Source of the DNA: an uncultured Spirochaetota bacterium
GTDB lineage: Bacteria > Spirochaetota > Spirochaetia > Treponematales > UBA12059
Length of the DNA: 51,114 bases
NCBI GenBank assembly: GCA_937873275.1
Contig: CALMRC010000039.1
Location: 1 to 51,114, forward strand
Direction of reading: 5' to 3'
In this document: positions 6,982 to 14,954 of the stretch, one piece after another
Layout: the number at the start of each line of letters is the position of its first letter
How positions within the stretch are numbered: the stretch's first letter is position 1
Translations under genes and position numbers: made by a program
The notes under the pieces: model-generated
The model's database searches: none
Told to the model about the DNA's origin: nothing
What the model saw: only the letters and a program-made list of their open reading frames with translations

Positions 6982-8079
6982 ATGGGCGGTATGACCGGCA
7001 AGCGCACCTGGGCGGTGATCGGCGGGGGAAACGGAGGGCAGTCCGCGGCGGGGCACCTGGGCATGATGGGATTCCCCGTCCGCATCTACGACATCTTTCT
7101 CGAGTCCGTGGACGCCATCAACCGGAAGGGCGGCATCCAGGTGACGGGCGTCCTGGAGGGATTCGGACCCGTCGAGTTCGCGACCACGGACCTCGGCAAG
7201 GCCGTGGAGGGAGCGGAGGTCCTGATGGTGATCGCTCCGGCCACGGCCCACCGGGAGATCGCCCGGGATCTCGCGCGCCATGTCCGGCCGGGGCATGTCG
7301 TCTTCGTCCACCCCGGCGCGACGATGGGGGCTGTGGAGTTTTCCCACGTCTTCGCGGAGAACGGGGTTCCCCGGGGGGCCGTGACCCTCTGCGAGGCCCA
7401 GTCCCTGGTCTATGCGACCCGCCTGGTGGAACCCGGTACGGTATCCATCAAGGGGATCAAGCAGAGCCTGGCGGTGGGAGCCCTGCCCGCGGAACGGGGC
7501 GGCGCCGTCCTCTCGGTACTCCGGGAAGCCTATCCGCAGATGAAGGCGGCCCGGAACGTCCTGGAGACGAGCCTTACCAACCTGAACGCGGTCATGCACC
7601 CGACCCCGTCCCTCCTGAGCGCCTCCCTGATCGAATCCAAGTGGGACTGGAAGTACTACCTGGACGGGATATCCCCCTCCGTCGGCGCCCTGATCGAGAA
7701 ACTCGACGCGGAACGGGTGGCCATCGGCGACGCGGTCGGACTGGATCTTCCGAACGCCCTTCGCATGTACAAGGAGATGTACGACGTCCAGGCTCCGACC
7801 CTCTCGGAGACGGTCAAGCTCAACAAGGCGTACTGGGAGATAGCGGGCCAGAAGAGGATCGATACCCGGTACGTCACCGAGGACATCCCTACGGGGCTGG
7901 TGCCCATGATGGCCGTGGCGGACCTGTTCGGGGTTCCCTGCGACATCATGCGGACCATCGCCAAGCTGGGCTCCTACATGCTGGATCGGGACCTGGTCGG
8001 CACCGGGCGCACCCTGGAGAACCTGGGCTTGGCGGGAACTTCCCGACAGCGCTTCCTGGCGTTCATCGAGCGGGGTTGA
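6982..8079 (+). CDS. NAD(P)-dependent opine/octopine dehydrogenase-family enzyme
   Basis: Protein of 365 residues with an N-terminal Rossmann motif VIGGGNGGQSAAGHLG and a C-terminal helical domain of the octopine/nopaline dehydrogenase type (NLNAVMHPTPSLLSASLIES, then SPSVGALIEKLDAER). Family members reversibly make or split opines from an amino acid and a 2-keto acid. The ATG at 6982 has GGGAGG five bases upstream. It lies 80 bases after dctP on the same strand and before a GntR regulator. A pathway importing and oxidising an opine or related conjugate is plausible, but related 2-hydroxyacid or pantoate-like activities cannot be excluded. Confidence 0.8.
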   Translation: MGGMTGKRTWAVIGGGNGGQSAAGHLGMMGFPVRIYDIFLESVDAINRKGGIQVTGVLEGFGPVEFATTDLGKAVEGAEVLMVIAPATAHREIARDLARHVRPGHVVFVHPGATMGAVEFSHVFAENGVPRGAVTLCEAQSLVYATRLVEPGTVSIKGIKQSLAVGALPAERGGAVLSVLREAYPQMKAARNVLETSLTNLNAVMHPTPSLLSASLIESKWDWKYYLDGISPSVGALIEKLDAERVAIGDAVGLDLPNALRMYKEMYDVQAPTLSETVKLNKAYWEIAGQKRIDTRYVTEDIPTGLVPMMAVADLFGVPCDIMRTIAKLGSYMLDRDLVGTGRTLENLGLAGTSRQRFLAFIERG

Positions 8080-8137
8080 TCCGCGGAAAACGAAACGTCC
8101 GGCGGCGTGATTGTCCGATTGCATGACCGGTAGAATC

Positions 8138-8157
8138 GGTATACAATGATCGATACC
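8138..8157 (+). promoter_or_regulatory. Possible -10 and GGTAT/ATACC inverted repeat before the GntR gene
   Basis: TATACA at 8140-8145 is a good -10 candidate; TTGCAT (8119-8124) is a weak -35 at 15 bases. GGTAT (8138-8142) and ATACC (8153-8157) form an inverted pair around it. The ATG at 8146 directly abuts the -10, which argues that translation starts later, at GTG 8176. Confidence 0.35.
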
Positions 8158-8175
8158 ATTGGACCGGAGGCCGCG

Positions 8176-8874
8176 GTGATCACGCCCGCTCGACGAAAAA
8201 GCCTGTACGAGGATATTTCGAACCAGATTATCGAATCCATCTCGAACGGTACGTGGAAGGAATCCGAGCGGATACCGGGGGAGATCGAGCTGGCCGGCAT
8301 GTTCGAGGTCAGCCGGAATTCGGTGCGCGAGTCCGTGAAGGCCCTGGAACTGATCGGGATCCTCCGGGCCAAGAGCGGCAACGGAACCTTCGTCGCCGAG
8401 GGCGCCCAGGCGAGGATCAGCCGCTTCATGGTCCAAGCCCTTCCCGAGGGCGAGGACTCCCTCGTCGAGATCATGGAAGCCCGCCTGGTCATCGAGCCCG
8501 GCCTGGTGAAGCTCGCGTCTCAGCGTCCGACCGCGGAGTACCTTAACCGACTCGAGTCCTCGGTGGTGGAGTGCCGGAAGGCGTTCGAAGCCCGGAATTA
8601 CGACTTCGAGCTCGGATTCGAGTTCCACCAGATCCTCTTCCAGATGACCGGAAACCAGATCCTCATCGGCCTGTTCGAGCAGATGAAGCCCGCCCTGGTC
8701 GCCATCCGCCGCAAGATCTTCTTCAAGCATAACGATCCCAAGGTCCTCCTGCACGAGCAGGACCAGCATGCGGCCATCCTGGATTTGATCTGCAAGGGAC
8801 AGGGAGAGGCCGCCGCGGCCTTGATGGAAGCCCATATCGCGGAATCCCTGCACAGGCTCCGGAAAGAAAAGTGA
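8176..8874 (+). CDS. GntR-family regulator, FadR/FCD subfamily
   Basis: Regulator of 232 residues from the preferred GTG start. The N-terminal winged helix contains IPGEIELAGMFEVSRNSVRESVKAL and the wing GNGTFV. It is followed by an all-helical FCD ligand domain ending LLHEQDQHAAILDLICKGQGEAAAALMEAHI. FCD proteins usually bind small carboxylates and repress a linked catabolic operon. The usual D-x-x-F-H metal motif reads GFEFH here. GTG 8176 has GGAGG five bases upstream, whereas the ATG at 8146 sits on the -10. It follows the TRAP/dehydrogenase genes and is the likely controller of the palindrome near 3957. Confidence 0.87.
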   Translation: MITPARRKSLYEDISNQIIESISNGTWKESERIPGEIELAGMFEVSRNSVRESVKALELIGILRAKSGNGTFVAEGAQARISRFMVQALPEGEDSLVEIMEARLVIEPGLVKLASQRPTAEYLNRLESSVVECRKAFEARNYDFELGFEFHQILFQMTGNQILIGLFEQMKPALVAIRRKIFFKHNDPKVLLHEQDQHAAILDLICKGQGEAAAALMEAHIAESLHRLRKEK

Positions 8875-8956
8875 CCCGGATCCGATAATCCTTCCCGTCC
8901 CGTCCCTTCCCCGCCGTGGTACAATGCCCCGGGGCGGACCGGCCCCGGGAGGTACC

Positions 8957-10138
8957 ATGAAGCCCCTGTCCATCGGGATCGTCGGCACGGGATTCGTCGC
9001 CGAACTCCATGCCCAGACCTACGCCCGCATCGCGGGCCCCGCCTTCCGCATATCCGGATGCGCTTCGGGCCGCCCCGAGAACGCCCGGGCCTTCGCCGTG
9101 AAATGGTCCTACCCCCGGGCCTACGGGAGTTTCGAGGAACTGGTCGCGGATCCCGAGGTGGACGCGGTGGACCTATGCGCCCCCAACGACCGGCACCGGG
9201 ACATGATCGTCGCGGCGGCCCGGGCGGGCAAGCACGTCATCTGCGAGAAGCCCCTTACCGGGGCCTTCGGGGAGGGCACGGGCGCCGAGGCGGCGGGCCT
9301 CCTGCCCAAGCGAGGGCTCTTCCGGGAGGCCCTGGCCAACGTCAAGGTCTGCGGGGACGCGGTGCGGGCGGCGGGGGTCGGGTTCGGATACGCGGAAAAC
9401 TTCGTCTACGCCCCGCCCCTGGCCAAGGCCCGCCGCCTCCTGGACCGGGCCGGCGGGACCATCCTGGACCTCCGGGCCGAGGAGAGCCACTCGGGGTCCC
9501 ACGCGGAGTACGCCCGCCGATGGATCCGGGCCGGGGGCGGCTCCCTGATCCGCCTGGGCTCCCATCCCATCGGTGCTGTACTACACCTGAAGCGCCGGGA
9601 AGGAATCCGGCGGGACGGACGGCCCATCCGGCCCGTCCGGGTCGCCGCGGAGACGGGGGCGCACACGAAGATCCCGTCCTTCGCCCGGGAGCCGGAACGG
9701 TTCCTGAAGACCGGCTGGGAGGACGTGGAGGACTGGGCCTGCGCCCTCGTCACCTTCGAGGACGGGAGCCACGCCACCATACACTCCTCGGACGGGGTCC
9801 TGGGCGGGGTACGGAACACCGTCTCCATCTACGCCTCCAACGCGGTCCTCCAGGTGAACATCAACCCCAGCGACACCCTCAAGGTCTACGCCCCCCGGCC
9901 GGGCATCTTCTCCGGCGAGTACATCCAGGAAAAGCTGGAGACCGACGGGGGCTGGAATTTCCCCGCCCCCGACGAGGACTGGGTCCGGGGCTACGACGCG
10001 GAGCTCCTGGACTTCATCGAGTGCTTCCGGACCGGCCGCGAGCCCGAGAGCGGGCTCGAACTGGCGGAGGATACGGTCCGGGTGATCTACGCGGCCTATC
10101 TTTCCGCGGAGGAGGGGATCCGGGTCGACCTGGCCTGA
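8957..10138 (+). CDS. Gfo/Idh/MocA-family NAD(P)-dependent oxidoreductase
   Basis: Oxidoreductase of 393 residues. The N-terminal Rossmann fold starts IGIVGTGFVAELHAQTY, and the family signature EKP occurs in HVICEKPLTGAFG near residue 95. The C-terminal domain includes GGSLIRLGSHPIGAVLHL, supplying the catalytic-type histidine region. Substrates of the family are sugars, inositols and related polyols. The ATG at 8957 is preferred over the track's 8924 because GGGAGG stands five bases upstream. It is a single gene between the GntR regulator and the sigma factor; the substrate is unknown. Confidence 0.88.
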   Translation: MKPLSIGIVGTGFVAELHAQTYARIAGPAFRISGCASGRPENARAFAVKWSYPRAYGSFEELVADPEVDAVDLCAPNDRHRDMIVAAARAGKHVICEKPLTGAFGEGTGAEAAGLLPKRGLFREALANVKVCGDAVRAAGVGFGYAENFVYAPPLAKARRLLDRAGGTILDLRAEESHSGSHAEYARRWIRAGGGSLIRLGSHPIGAVLHLKRREGIRRDGRPIRPVRVAAETGAHTKIPSFAREPERFLKTGWEDVEDWACALVTFEDGSHATIHSSDGVLGGVRNTVSIYASNAVLQVNINPSDTLKVYAPRPGIFSGEYIQEKLETDGGWNFPAPDEDWVRGYDAELLDFIECFRTGREPESGLELAEDTVRVIYAAYLSAEEGIRVDLA

Positions 10139-10218
10139 GGCGCCGGCCGATCCGGACTCTATCCCCCCCGATTCCATACACGAAATCCCCTTCCCGTCCG
10201 TCGATATTCAGGAAGACC

Positions 10219-10770
10219 ATGAAGAGCCAAACCGAGATCGACGAAGCCGAATCCCGACAACGGTTGTCGGACGCCTACCGGGCGGAAACGCCCCGCCTGC
10301 TGGCGCGCCTGCGGGCGGCGGGCCGGACCCTGGAGGAGGCCGAGGACCTGGTGCAGGACGTCTACGCCGAGACCCTGGAGCGCCTGCCCCTGGTATCCGG
10401 CATCCGCAACCTGCCGGCCTGGATCAACTGGCTCTTCACCCGGCGCGTCACGGACCTGTGGAGGCGGGAGAAGGTCCGCGCGTCCCACCGGGTCGAGGTG
10501 ACCGAGGAGACCCTGCGCGAGATCATCGCGGAAACGGGCCTGGACCCCCTGGACGAGTACGTGCGGGACAGCCTTGCGGAGGCCCTGAACGACGCCCTGC
10601 GAGCCTTGCCCGCGCCCCAGCGGAAGATCCTGGAAGCCCAGGTCTTCGGGGGCCTCACGTTCCGGGAGATCGCGGAGGCGACGGGGGAGAACATGGACAC
10701 CCTCATGGCCCGGAAGCGGTACGCCCTGGAGAACCTGTCCCGGGCCCTGAGGCACTGGATCGAGGAATGA
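10219..10770 (+). CDS. ECF-type RNA polymerase sigma factor
   Basis: Sigma-70-family protein of 183 residues. Region 2 is visible as EEAEDLVQDVYAETLERLP followed by NLPAWINWLFTRRVTDLWRR. Region 4 is visible as LPAPQRKILEAQVFGGLTFREIAEATGENMDTLMARKRYALENL. No region 3 is present, as expected for ECF factors. The ATG at 10219 has AGGAAGA upstream; the long track ORF starting at 9058 is an upstream frame artefact. No classical anti-sigma factor follows; the next gene is a small membrane protein that might serve in signalling. Confidence 0.88.
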   Translation: MKSQTEIDEAESRQRLSDAYRAETPRLLARLRAAGRTLEEAEDLVQDVYAETLERLPLVSGIRNLPAWINWLFTRRVTDLWRREKVRASHRVEVTEETLREIIAETGLDPLDEYVRDSLAEALNDALRALPAPQRKILEAQVFGGLTFREIAEATGENMDTLMARKRYALENLSRALRHWIEE

Positions 10771-10795
10771 GGATATCGGATTGAGGAGGAAGGAC

Positions 10796-11194
10796 ATGGG
10801 TGAGAGGATGAGGGGAGAATGCCGGCCCGACGCGTGGTGGGAGGACCGGTCCGTACCCCAGAAGGTGCTGATGGTCATAGGATTCGTCATCCTGGGAGCG
10901 GGATTCCTGGCCCTGGTGGGCTGGGTCGTGATGTCCCTGTGGAACTGGCTCATGCCGGAGATTTTCGGCCTTCCGCGCGTCGGGTACTGGCAGGCCTGGG
11001 GTCTGCTGGCTCTCAGTTCCATCCTTTTCAAGGGGGGTGGACACGGCGAGAAGGGCGGGCGAACCGACCGCAAACGCCGCCGCGAACTGCGGAAGTACCT
11101 GCGGGAGGAAGGGGGCGAGGAGGGTGCCGACGGCGGGGCCTCCGAAGGCTCCGGTGGGGGCGAGGATCCGGCGAGTTCCGGGGAAGGTCGGTAG
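10796..11194 (+). CDS. Small two-TM membrane protein next to the sigma factor
   Basis: Protein of 132 residues with two hydrophobic segments (VLMVIGFVILGAGFLALVGWVV and, after MPEIFGLPRVGYWQ, AWGLLALSSILF) and a long charged, Gly/Glu-rich cytoplasmic tail. GAGGAGGAAGG precedes the ATG at 10796. It lies 25 bases after the sigma factor and is probably co-transcribed, so a role in sequestering or modulating the sigma factor is possible. No known function was recognised and no zinc-binding anti-sigma motif is visible. Confidence 0.7.
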   Translation: MGERMRGECRPDAWWEDRSVPQKVLMVIGFVILGAGFLALVGWVVMSLWNWLMPEIFGLPRVGYWQAWGLLALSSILFKGGGHGEKGGRTDRKRRRELRKYLREEGGEEGADGGASEGSGGGEDPASSGEGR

Positions 11195-11222
11195 GGTCCG
11201 TCCGAATCTTTCAAATACGAAC

Positions 11223-11254
11223 GGCCGGGGAAGAATCCCCGGCCTCGTTCTTTT
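11223..11254 (+). terminator. Rho-independent terminator after the sigma operon
   Basis: GGCCGGGGA, a four-base loop and TCCCCGGCC form a perfect 9-bp GC stem followed by TCGTTCTTTT. It lies between convergent operons. The minus-strand side (GTTCGTATTT) may also help end the histidine-kinase transcript. Confidence 0.85.
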
Positions 11255-11311
11255 GATCGGAGTCGGCGCGCCGTTACGGCAGGATCGAGGCCGTGCGTCG
11301 TCCGCGTCCTT

Positions 11312-13345
11312 CTAAGCCGGAAACCGTATGGTCCACCGGGTGCCCCCGTCCCGGTCCAGCTTCCAGGTTCCCCGGATCTGTTCGCAGAGGGATCGAATCA
11401 GCTGGAAGCCCAGGGTGGGGCTCCGCTCGGGGTCGAAGTTCGGCGGCAGGCCCGCGCCGTTGTCCGAAAGTTCCAGGACGATGAATCCTTCCTCGTCCTT
11501 CTCCGCTCGTACCCGAATGTACGGGGACTCGATTTCCGGGGTGAACGCGTATTTCAGGGAGTTCGTCAAAATTTCGTTCAGGATGAGTCCGCAGGGGACC
11601 GCCTTGTCGATGTCCAGATCGATTTGCTCAAGCTCCAGGGACAGCCTTGGCTGGGCGGTTCCGACGGCATAGGTGGAGATCAGCCACTGGACGATGGTCT
11701 GACCGTACTCCGCCAGGTCGATGTGGGCGAGGTCCCGGGACCGGTAGAGAAGTTCGTGGATCCCCGCCATGACGTGGATCCGGTTGATCGACTCCGCGAA
11801 GAGATGGGCCTGGTCGGGGACGCTGGAGGCCCGGAGGGACAGGAGGCTCATCACGACCTGGAGGTTGTTCTTGACCCGGTGGTGGATCTCCTTGAGCAGG
11901 ATCTCCTTCTCCCGGAGGCTGGCCGCGGTCCTCTCGGCTGCCCGCTCGGATTCCGTCCTGTCCACGTAGGTGACTACGTAGCGGCCGGCGATCAGTGCGG
12001 CCTGGCCTTCCACGTTCCGAAAGCTGCCGTCCTTGCAGCGGAGCCGACCCAGGAAGGGAGTCTCCGGACGGATGCCGCTCCCGAGCTTCCCGATGTAGTC
12101 CGCCCAGTAGGCCTGGACCTCGGCGCGGTAGGAGGGGTCCGGGTAGATCTTGCTCCACCAATCCTCGGCGGTGCCGATGTCCTCCCGGACCCAGCCGAAG
12201 CATTCCGTAAAGGTGCGGCTCACGAGATCCAGTCTCAGGTCCTCCTCCAGCAGCAGCACCGGGACGGGGAGGAAGTCCAGGGTATCCAGGAGCCGCCGTT
12301 CGTTTTCCCGGAGCCGAGCCTCCCGCTCGCCGATCGCCCGGCCCATGCGGCCCAGGTTGACCGCCAGGACGGAGAAGTCCCGGAAGCCCCGGTACTCGAT
12401 CGTGGCGTCCGTGCGCCCCTCCGCGATCTCCCGGGAGAACCGTACCAGGGCCGAGATGTCCCGGCGTACGAGCCGGACGATGCCCAGGATGAGGGGGAGG
12501 GAGAGGACCGCGTAGGCGGCCAAGGCCAGGAAGATCGAAATCCGGAAGGCCCGCAGGGAGGCGAATACCCGGGTCGAAGGCTCCGAGACGACCACGGTCC
12601 ATCCGGAGGCGCCGGCGACGACAGCCCAGGAGAGGAGCTCCTCGGCCCCCCCCCGGCGGATCACCACCGCGCTTCCGATGGCGGCCGCGGGGCTCCGGTC
12701 CCGGAACCAGGACTCCAGGGCGGGGATGTCCTCCCGGCTTGACAGGGGCCGATCCGAATTGTGGGCAACGAAGGCGCCCCGGTCGTCCACGACGGAGATG
12801 GACCGTGTCCGGCTGGAGGGGAGGCCGGACAGGAAGTCGCCCAGGAACCCGAGGTCGATGTACCCGATGGCGACTCCGTCCGGAAGGGGGTGGGCCAGCA
12901 CCGCCGAGGGCGCGTACCTCGCCTCGGACACGAAGGGCCGGGACACGAAATTCCGGCCGGTCCGGAAGGGGACCCGGAAATAGTCCCGGGAGGAAAAGTC
13001 GAAGCCCTCCTCCCGGGATCCCCCGGAGGAATGCGTTATCCGGCCGTCGGCGTCCGCGAAGAGAACCGTGTCGAAGGCGGGGTAGGCCTCCCGGAGGAGG
13101 TCCGCGCCCGTAGGCCGGAACTCCCGGGATCCCAGCAGGGACAGCCCGATGAAGTGGAGGTCCAGGAAGGCCGAGATCTCGTGGGCCACGCTGGCGGCCA
13201 GGAGCCCGTCCGCCTCCTCCGCCCGGCGGGTCAGGTCGGCCCGTACGAACCGTTCCACGGAGACGCCCATGACGGAGAGGGAGGAAAGGATGAGGATGCT
13301 CAGCAGGGTGCCGAGGAACGACGTGGCCCGGAACCGCTCCCGCAC
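11312..13345 (-). CDS. Cache-PAS sensor histidine kinase, HisKA_2 type
   Basis: Kinase of 677 residues. A first membrane helix (about 8-28) is followed by a large extracytoplasmic Cache-like domain (about 33-265). A second helix (about 270-292), a HAMP-like segment, a PAS domain (about 365-470) and the phospho-acceptor motif EIHHRVKNNLQVV follow. The last part is an ATPase domain (NEILTNSLKYAF, SDNGAGLP). HisKA_2 kinases usually signal to response regulators with unusual outputs. The start is GTG with GGGAGG upstream, three bases after the stop of a periplasmic binding lipoprotein gene. No response regulator gene is in the window. Confidence 0.92.
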   Translation of the reverse strand: MRERFRATSFLGTLLSILILSSLSVMGVSVERFVRADLTRRAEEADGLLAASVAHEISAFLDLHFIGLSLLGSREFRPTGADLLREAYPAFDTVLFADADGRITHSSGGSREEGFDFSSRDYFRVPFRTGRNFVSRPFVSEARYAPSAVLAHPLPDGVAIGYIDLGFLGDFLSGLPSSRTRSISVVDDRGAFVAHNSDRPLSSREDIPALESWFRDRSPAAAIGSAVVIRRGGAEELLSWAVVAGASGWTVVVSEPSTRVFASLRAFRISIFLALAAYAVLSLPLILGIVRLVRRDISALVRFSREIAEGRTDATIEYRGFRDFSVLAVNLGRMGRAIGEREARLRENERRLLDTLDFLPVPVLLLEEDLRLDLVSRTFTECFGWVREDIGTAEDWWSKIYPDPSYRAEVQAYWADYIGKLGSGIRPETPFLGRLRCKDGSFRNVEGQAALIAGRYVVTYVDRTESERAAERTAASLREKEILLKEIHHRVKNNLQVVMSLLSLRASSVPDQAHLFAESINRIHVMAGIHELLYRSRDLAHIDLAEYGQTIVQWLISTYAVGTAQPRLSLELEQIDLDIDKAVPCGLILNEILTNSLKYAFTPEIESPYIRVRAEKDEEGFIVLELSDNGAGLPPNFDPERSPTLGFQLIRSLCEQIRGTWKLDRDGGTRWTIRFPA

Positions 13346-13348
13346 GGG

Positions 13349-14452
13349 TCAGTCCTCCCGGCCCAGGACGACGAAACGGCCTCCCACGATGCGTTTCAGG
13401 TACAGGGGGCGCGACGCGTCCCCGAACTCGTCCATGCGGATGGTGCCCAGGGTCCCCCGGAACGAGCGTATCCCCCGGAGGGCGGTCCGGAGGTTTTTCG
13501 GATCCCCCCGGGCGGCTTTCAGCCCCTCGGTCAGGAAGAGCAGGGCGTCCCAGGTCTCCAGGGCCCCGTATCCCGGGGAGGCTCCGAAGGTTTCTCGGTA
13601 CTCCCCGGACAGGGGATAGTCCTCCGCCCGGCTCGCGTCCACCTGGTGGACCAGGACCGCCCCCTCCACCGCCGATCCTCCGTATGTCAGGACATCGTCG
13701 TTGCCCGCCCATCCGCTCAGGTACAGGGGTTTCCGGATCCCCCGACGGGCCAGGCTCTGGGCGATGGTTCCGGAATCCAGGGAACTCGCCACGATCATGA
13801 CCGCGTCGAATCCGGGGTCCCCGGCGAGCCGCTCGATGCGAGGGTAATCGATCTCATCCAGGCGGTTGTACAGCAGGAAATCCACGAGCTCGACCCGGGA
13901 CGCGAGTCCGGTCCGATAGGTCTCGTAATAGGGGCGATTGTAGGCCGCGGCCAGGAAGAGCACCCGGGAGTGCCCCGACTCGATCATCCGCCGGGCCAGG
14001 ACTTCCGGGTCCCGGGCGGAGGTCATGATCGTCCGGAAGAAGGAATCGTCCCGTCCGGACAGTTCCGCGGAGGTCGCGGTCGGGCTGACCGCGGGGATCC
14101 CCGTCCGATCCAGGTCCGGGAGGGCCTGGATGGCCGAGGAGCTGGAGAAGAAGCCCAGGATGGCCGCCGCCCCCGTCCGGTGCAGGTCCCGCACCGCCTC
14201 CGGCGCCCGGGAGTCGTCGCTGGCCAGGTCCCGGATCTCCAGGCGGATTTTCCGGCCCCGGATTCCTCCCCCCGCGTTGAGGTCGTCCACGAACAGATAG
14301 GCCGCGTCCCGGCCCTCGGTTCCCAGCATGTAGTCCATTCCGGACATGCTGGCCACGAACCCGATCACGATCTCCCCCCGGGGGGCGCAGGAGACGGACA
14401 GGACGGCGAGGAGAATCACGGCCAGCCGCGGGGGGGCGAACCTTCGTTCCAT
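13349..14452 (-). CDS. Lipoprotein periplasmic binding protein (LivJ/Peripla_BP_6 type)
   Basis: Binding protein of 367 residues with a lipoprotein signal (LLAVLSVSCA, lipidated Cys near residue 22). The body is of the branched-chain amino-acid receptor fold (IVIGFVASMSGMDYMLGTEGRDAAYLFVDDLNAGGGIRGRKI). ABC importers using this fold need LivHMFG partners, none of which is present. Instead a membrane histidine kinase follows three bases later. It therefore probably acts as a ligand-sensing partner of the kinase. The ATG at 14452 has AGGAAAGG upstream; the track start at 14713 runs into untranslated sequence. Confidence 0.87.
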   Translation of the reverse strand: MERRFAPPRLAVILLAVLSVSCAPRGEIVIGFVASMSGMDYMLGTEGRDAAYLFVDDLNAGGGIRGRKIRLEIRDLASDDSRAPEAVRDLHRTGAAAILGFFSSSSAIQALPDLDRTGIPAVSPTATSAELSGRDDSFFRTIMTSARDPEVLARRMIESGHSRVLFLAAAYNRPYYETYRTGLASRVELVDFLLYNRLDEIDYPRIERLAGDPGFDAVMIVASSLDSGTIAQSLARRGIRKPLYLSGWAGNDDVLTYGGSAVEGAVLVHQVDASRAEDYPLSGEYRETFGASPGYGALETWDALLFLTEGLKAARGDPKNLRTALRGIRSFRGTLGTIRMDEFGDASRPLYLKRIVGGRFVVLGRED

Positions 14453-14506
14453 GGTCACCTTTCCTGAGCGAAAGAGTAAAGCGCCGGTGGTGATCGCGCA
14501 AGGGGG

Positions 14507-14534
14507 TTCGGGAGGGTCCGTGTTCTGGTATAGT
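14507..14534 (+). promoter_or_regulatory. Possible promoter of the ArsC-like/GH105 pair
   Basis: TATAGT (14529-14534) is a fair -10, with TTCGGG (14507-14512) as a weak -35 at 16 bases. It is placed in the divergent gap between the binding-protein gene and the ArsC-like gene. Confidence 0.3.
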
Positions 14535-14600
14535 AGGGAAGGACTTTTCGCGGTCGCATCCTGATTCGGGTGACCGGTCGAGTCGGAGCGGGAGGGAATC

Positions 14601-14954
14601 GTGAGTCTGCAGATCTTCGGGACCCGGAAGTGCCCGGCGACCCGGAAGGCCGAAAGGTATTTCCGGGACCGGGGGATACCGTACCAGTTCGTCGATCTGG
14701 CCGAAACGGGCATCCGCCCCGGGGAATTGAGGTCGATCGCCGGTACCCGGGGGGCCGCCGCCCTGATCGACGATACTTCGAAGGCGTACCGGGACCGGGG
14801 GCTGGCCTACCTGGAGTACGATCCCGAGGAGGAGATCCTGGCCGACCCGACCCTGCTCCGGACGCCGATCGTCCGGGACGGCCGGCGGTCGGCGGTCGGG
14901 GACGACCCGGCGGCCTGGAGGGATCTGGCCGCGGGAGGGAACGGTCGTGGATGA
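14601..14954 (+). CDS. ArsC/Spx-family small thioredoxin-fold protein
   Basis: Protein of 117 residues starting IFGTRKCPATRKAERYFRDRGI, with the single active-site-like Cys of the ArsC/Spx/YffB family near residue 11. LLRTPIVRDGR near residue 90 is the usual cis-Pro region. Family members are arsenate reductases, regulators of RNA polymerase or uncharacterised. The Arg-rich arsenate site is not clear, so arsenate reduction is not claimed. The start is GTG with GGGAGG upstream. Its end overlaps the GH105 gene by eight bases. Confidence 0.75.
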   Translation: MSLQIFGTRKCPATRKAERYFRDRGIPYQFVDLAETGIRPGELRSIAGTRGAAALIDDTSKAYRDRGLAYLEYDPEEEILADPTLLRTPIVRDGRRSAVGDDPAAWRDLAAGGNGRG

